Assembly (NCBI GenBank): GCA_001929475.1
Contig: LXFE01004355.1
Coordinates: 4,667 to 17,468, forward strand
Direction of reading: 5' to 3'
Length of the DNA stretch: 12,802 bases
Source of the DNA: Neolecta irregularis DAH-3
Taxonomy: Eukaryota; Ascomycota; Neolectomycetes; Neolectales; Neolectaceae
Both the position numbers and the translations under genes were made by a program. The notes under the pieces are model-generated. The model worked only from the letters and a program-made list of their open reading frames with translations. It made no database searches and was not told the DNA's origin. Of this stretch, positions 9,101-12,802 are shown piece by piece (position 1 is the first letter of the stretch; each line of letters begins with the position of its first letter).

Positions 9101-10941
9101 CAGAAATAGTCTCTCTGAGCCGTCAATACCTCAAGCGGAATTTTAGAGAACCCCATCAACAAGCCAATGACAGGCAACGTTATGTCTGACTGGAGCAAAG
9201 CTATCAAAGCGATGATTTACTGCCCACTCATTGTTCTCGCTCATGGACTTGATGCTATGAACAAACTGACTCATCTGCCGCTCGTTCTTTGCAATAAGTT
9301 TTAAGTTTCGTTCAGAGTTTGACAACTTGAAGATATGATGTTGTGGGTGCGTATGATGCAGTTTAGATTGTCGAGGAGAGAGAGTATCTAGTAATGATTT
9401 GGATTCTATTTTGAAATCCAAATCAACCATGAAGACATCATAGATATCCATTCCTTCGGCGGAGTTGAGACAAATAACATATGAATGGCGAACAAGAAAC
9501 CATTTTGGTTTGTGTCTTTCGGCGAAAGCCGAAGGGCTACATCCTATACGAACATTGGTGCCCTTTCCGCCAACTATTATTAAGTGACCTTCTTTACCGT
9601 GGTAGCTTCCCTCGGAGGCGAGACGGATACCCATGGCACTTAACTCAAGAAATCGACAAAGTCGATTAGATTCACCTCGAAACATCTTTGAAGTTAAATC
9701 GAGTATTATGTCGAGGGTTTACCAGGAGTCTGATCAGGCTTTGTAGATACTCTTCCAACCTCTTACGCTGCATAATAGCAAAAGGTTCGCTTTTCATTAA
9801 GATCCCTGCTCCTCCAACTGCTCCTGCGAGAGCACCAATGCCAGCCGCAAGACCTGATCCTAAAGTCCGGGAAAGATCTTTCGAAGGTATTCTATCGTTG
9901 TCATCAGGCCTTTTGCCTCTTAGAGGTAAAGCAGCCCGAGGAAATTTAGGCAGCGTCTTTCCGCCACGAATATGTCCTGCTTGGAGCTCCGCGAGTCTGT
10001 ATCGAGTATGAAGTTTGAGGAAATCACGAAATTCTCGATGCACGACCCATTTTATAAGTCCTGCATATTCGACTTCGACCTTGACCAGGACCTGGCTCCG
10101 GTTACCCCCCTCGGCATCTGAAGCTAGAATCTTGACCTGAGACATTAACGCGGAATTAATTGAATTCTGATACAGAAATTTGGTCCATTAATACTGGCAT
10201 TTTCTTTCGGTGGTGCTGGTCACGTTGAAAGGATGAAGCAAGGATATTGATAGCTGGAGTAACAGCAGATAACTGAGCGATGAGATTGGCGCTTCGCTCA
10301 TGCTGTTTGCGTTCCTCTTTCTTCTTTCGATTTTTCACTTTGATCTTGTCTCCTAGTTGTTGCCATCGCTCTCGTACGGATCTCCTAGGTTCATTGGAAG
10401 AAAGCATAGTGGGCACCCAAGGTCTCGAAGTCGAATGCTGCGCTGGAAGAGATTCATTCACATTGGTCAGATTTGGTAAAGTTGCTCTGCGTTCTGCGTA
10501 TAACCTCCACAAAGACTGCCTTTTAGACCCTTCCAAGGGCGAGTGAGAATTTGGGGCATTGGAACTCGATGGAGATACGGGGTCATTCACACTGGCGGGG
10601 AAGGTCGCATTGCGAGACATTTCGAAGGGAGAACTCGCTTCCTTTTCCAAAGATAAGCCAAGATGATTTAGATATCGCATTGGAAATCTCCAAGGAGCAT
10701 TGTTATGGGGGAAACCCGGGTTGCTTGGAGTTGCTTCTGCGATTCTGGGTGGAGGGTGGAGGTTGTGGCAAGATGTAGATAGGGAACGATTGCTACCAAA
10801 CCCCATGAAGTCCGGCATGTCTGCCAAGGTATGTCTGAGTGCATCAACGAATGCTTGGGGGTGTAGGCCCATGGGTTTTAATTCATCATTTTGCGGTTTC
10901 AAGTGCATATCTTTGAGCAAAGGGGAGCCATTTGAGCCCAT
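6155..10941 (-). CDS. PLD1: Phospholipase D1 (Spo14 type, PX-PH-HKD-HKD)
   Basis: Eight exons (10941-10174, 10136-9723, 9685-9152, 9114-9028, 8989-8085, 8049-7800, 7764-6251, 6209-6155) give 1508 residues. The enzyme hydrolyses phosphatidylcholine to phosphatidic acid and choline; in fungi it supports secretion and sporulation-type membrane growth. A disordered Ser/Pro-rich N-terminus leads into a basic region and a PX domain (about 250-394, KWVVHREFRDF). A PH domain follows (about 410-560, SYHGKEG). Then come RFDSFAPVRHN and IHDWWLSPEL, HKD1 (H678, K680, D685) and HKD2 (H984, K986, D991, then GSANINERSMRG). A long linker precedes the conserved end RGHLVEWPTEWL and NWLYSMDKIVPFEIYD. The start is the first in-frame ATG; a spliced upstream start at 11090 is possible. 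All seven introns restore family sequence. Confidence 0.95.
6210..6250 (-). other. PLD1 intron 7, 41 nt, retention leaves frame open
   Basis: GTATCT...CAATTAG splits the codon after KEDE. Removing it restores TGNWLYSMDKIVPFEIYD and a stop at 6157-6155, the expected fungal PLD1 terminus. Left in, the frame continues to 6070 and adds a hydrophobic tail. Confidence 0.88.
7765..7799 (-). other. GC-AG intron 6 of PLD1, 35 nt, inside HKD motif 2
   Basis: AAA|GCATCT...GTGCTAACGTAAAG|ACA joins YIHAK to TMIVDDRVAIIGSANINE and completes HxK(x)4D. The branch-site sequence GCTAAC is excellent. No GT donor in the vicinity gives both frame and motif. Confidence 0.85.
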
Positions 10942-11317
10942 CTTACTTTCAAAGGCGGCCAAGCTGCCTGTGTTCAGTGAATGAAGGATTGCTGTAAAGA
11001 GAAAGACGAGGTTAACTCAGAGGATGACTAAAGTCTTTCATTGCGGAAGCGATGCGCTATACTCAACCAGTTATAGCCTCGCAGGACCATGGAGAGCGAG
11101 ATCTTCACAAGAAAATACTATTATTCTTCCATAGATCATTCTTATTGTTCCTCAATGAATCCTACAAATTAATCTTGTAAGAAATCAAAAAGCTAACAAG
11201 TGCCTAAATAGATATTTTGCATACCCCGTTTACCCCAATGACCAACGCGAAATCAATAAATGCTCCCAGTCAAATGCTCATTTTACAAACCACAACAAGA
11301 AACGTCTACTCTCCAAA
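10942..11317 (-). promoter_or_regulatory. PLD1 upstream region with probable leader intron acceptor
   Basis: This 376-bp interval between the PNUTS-like stop and the PLD1 ATG has no confident gene. On the minus strand a strong pyrimidine tract ends in TTTACAG at 10992, preceded by GTTAAC, and looks like a 3' splice site. A donor at 11062 (GTATAG, 71 nt) would link an ATG at 11090 in frame to PLD1, extending its N-terminus by about 24 residues. A donor at 11028 (37 nt) instead leaves a short upstream ORF. Neither can be chosen from sequence alone. No clear TATA box is seen. Confidence 0.45.
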
Positions 11318-12802
11318 TTAACGAGATGATGGTGCAAGATGAACATAGTCGCAATCGTTTCCTTTTCGGCATTTCCCTTCTCCCTATGAACATCAATATA
11401 ATATATGAATTAGTATCAGATACATAAAATTTGCAAATTTGTCGATATTTCGCAGATTGAGGTGCAGTAACAACAAACGGTCGCACGTCTCGTAATCGAG
11501 GGGAACCTTCTTGACCAGGATTGGGATCCATGGGACTCGTAGAGGTTTGAAGGGCATTATAGGAAGGTATCACAGGTTGAGTGTATTGATTATTGAACAA
11601 AGGCAAAGCGCCTCCATTGCCTTGTATGCTCTGTAATAGTGTCCCCAAGTCGATCGGTGGTTGTACTTGTGATGGTGGTGCTCGTAATTCGGGGTTTACA
11701 ACACCAGAAAATTGTCCGAGAGATTGTGGCGCATTCTGATGGCTCATTCCGCCAAGGATGCTGCCCAAAAGTGATTGTAAATCAACTTGACCCATGTTGG
11801 ATATTTGAGGAGGGAAGTTTTGAGTACCTTGTGATCCAATCGGATTTTGCAGTGTCTAGAAAGTTTAAGCAGGATATATACTTTGTATCGTTTTACCTTG
11901 AGAGATTTTGGTAACGGTATAGTTCTTGTATGCAGGACTTCACCTTCCGAACCAGGTAGAGGTTCAGCAGGAGAAGGCGGTATGTCTTGTTCCTTCACAT
12001 AGAATACAGCTAAGACATCTTGCTCCCTAGACCTCTGAATGCCAGCTTCGCGACTTTCCGGTTGCTTAACTCCACCTCTTCTCGTCGCCCACGAGTCGAT
12101 ATTCACTTCTTCAGACTTCCTCATTTCTCTGAAATCAAGTTCTTTATGCTAAGCATGGAATATTCAAATGAGTAACTTACCTAGTGGGAAAGTCCAAGGA
12201 ACATCATCTTCCTCCTCCTCCATGTCCAGGTTTTTATGTGAAAATGCGGCTCTTCCTTCCGAAATGTCAAGATCTCTAGCATTTCCGAATTGGTGTGGAG
12301 TTTGATGAAATAGATCTTCCGGATGTTCCAAATCCAAAGCTTCGATTATTTTAATTTTTTCTAGCTCATGATCAGGTGCCCAGGTAACACGCTTTCGTTT
12401 TCTAGAAACTACAGGTTCAGGCGCAACTTCAGTTTGGACGACGGCGGATGTATCTTTTGGCTGTCCAAGGGCTTGAGTCAAGACGGAGGCCTGCGGGCCA
12501 ATACGAGTGGTCGGAACTCCGGGTCTAATGAGTAAGTGGATGGGGCGGGTAAAATGGTCACCGACTTTTTCTTAGTCACATTGATGCTATTTATCAAGGA
12601 AGAGATTGATTGCTGGGAAGGCTTAACGAAAGTAGGTTTGGTCGCCTTTATGGGCTCTTTGATATTTTTAAAGAAGTTGCTGTTGGCAGAAGTGGCAACC
12701 TTTTCCACATATTTCGCGGCAATCCCCTTTTTCCCCAGGGCTAGGGGCTTAGATGAAGGAGCTTCAGCGGTAGAAGGGTTGGACAGTTTCTGTTTCTTCC
12801 GG
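11318..12802 (-). CDS. PNUTS-like PP1 regulatory protein with CCCH zinc finger, 5' partial
   Basis: The right edge cuts the gene; 440 C-terminal residues remain in exons 12802-12566, 12524-12181, 12141-11897, 11855-11424 and 11383-11318. Visible residues 120-127 (RKRKRVTW) contain an RVxF-type PP1-docking motif, followed by APDHELEKIKIIEALD. This resembles PNUTS (PPP1R10) around its TVTWPE site. After it come an acidic EEEEDD patch, SREQDVLAVFYV, IPPSPAEPLPGSEGE and a long Gln/Pro/Asn-rich region. A single CCCH zinc finger (C416-x7-C424-x5-C430-x3-H434) lies six residues from the end. In animals PNUTS targets PP1 to chromatin and to the cleavage/polyadenylation machinery; the N-terminal TFIIS-like domain would lie outside the window. 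Introns are 41, 39, 41 and 40 nt. Intron 1's GTCGGT donor and intron 2's acceptor (39 or 54 nt) are the least certain. Confidence 0.75.
11384..11423 (-). other. Last intron of the PNUTS-like gene, 40 nt, inside the CCCH finger
   Basis: GTATCT...GTTCATAG separates the first cysteine (QICKFY) from the rest of the finger (GEGKCRKGNDCDYVH). Unspliced RNA would lose the zinc finger and read a different 29-residue tail to a stop at 11283. Confidence 0.88.

Noticed and set aside
1-12802. tRNA, rRNA, CRISPR or transposase features
   Set aside because: No cloverleaf with A/B boxes, no regularly spaced repeats, and no transposase or integrase motifs were found on reading both strands by eye; dedicated searches were not run.

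Overview
The window looks like nuclear DNA of a fungus, possibly a basidiomycete; the phylum is an inference from gene content and gene style, not something shown directly. It carries parts of five intron-rich protein genes. Nearly every reading frame stops prematurely unless very short introns are removed. I rebuilt 21 introns of 34 to 41 nt, placing each so that family-conserved sequence is restored across the junction. Nineteen use GT-AG ends and two use GC-AG ends. Several have recognisable branch sites (CTAAC, CTTAAC or ACTAAT type).

Layout from left to right: (1) 1-833, mostly non-coding flank with two strong inverted repeats and a GC-rich island holding a 69-codon minus-strand frame without a usable start. 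(2) 834-2103 (minus), an F-box protein whose first exon is only four codons. (3) 2454-4338 (minus), a complete VMS1/ANKZF1 homologue, the ribosome quality-control peptidyl-tRNA hydrolase. (4) 4398-6035 (plus), a complete TFIIIC subunit of the Tfc1/Sfc1/GTF3C5 family, divergent from VMS1 with only 59 bp between start codons. (5) 6155-10941 (minus), a complete PX-PH-type phospholipase D (PLD1/SPO14), convergent with the TFIIIC gene. (6) 11318-12802 (minus), the 3' part of a PNUTS-like protein with an RVxF-type PP1-docking motif and a terminal CCCH zinc finger, running off the right edge.

The genes do not form a pathway. All except the F-box gene are housekeeping functions: stalled-ribosome clearance, Pol III initiation, phosphatidic acid signalling and membrane traffic, and PP1 or RNA 3'-end related regulation. 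The shared VMS1/TFIIIC promoter may coordinate translation quality control with tRNA/5S transcription, but this is inference.

The most unusual signals concern RNA processing. A perfect 10-bp hairpin presents the 3' splice site of VMS1 intron 3 in its loop. A GC-AG intron interrupts the second HKD catalytic motif of PLD1. The last PLD1 intron, if retained, gives a hydrophobic C-terminus. All introns cluster tightly near 37 nt.
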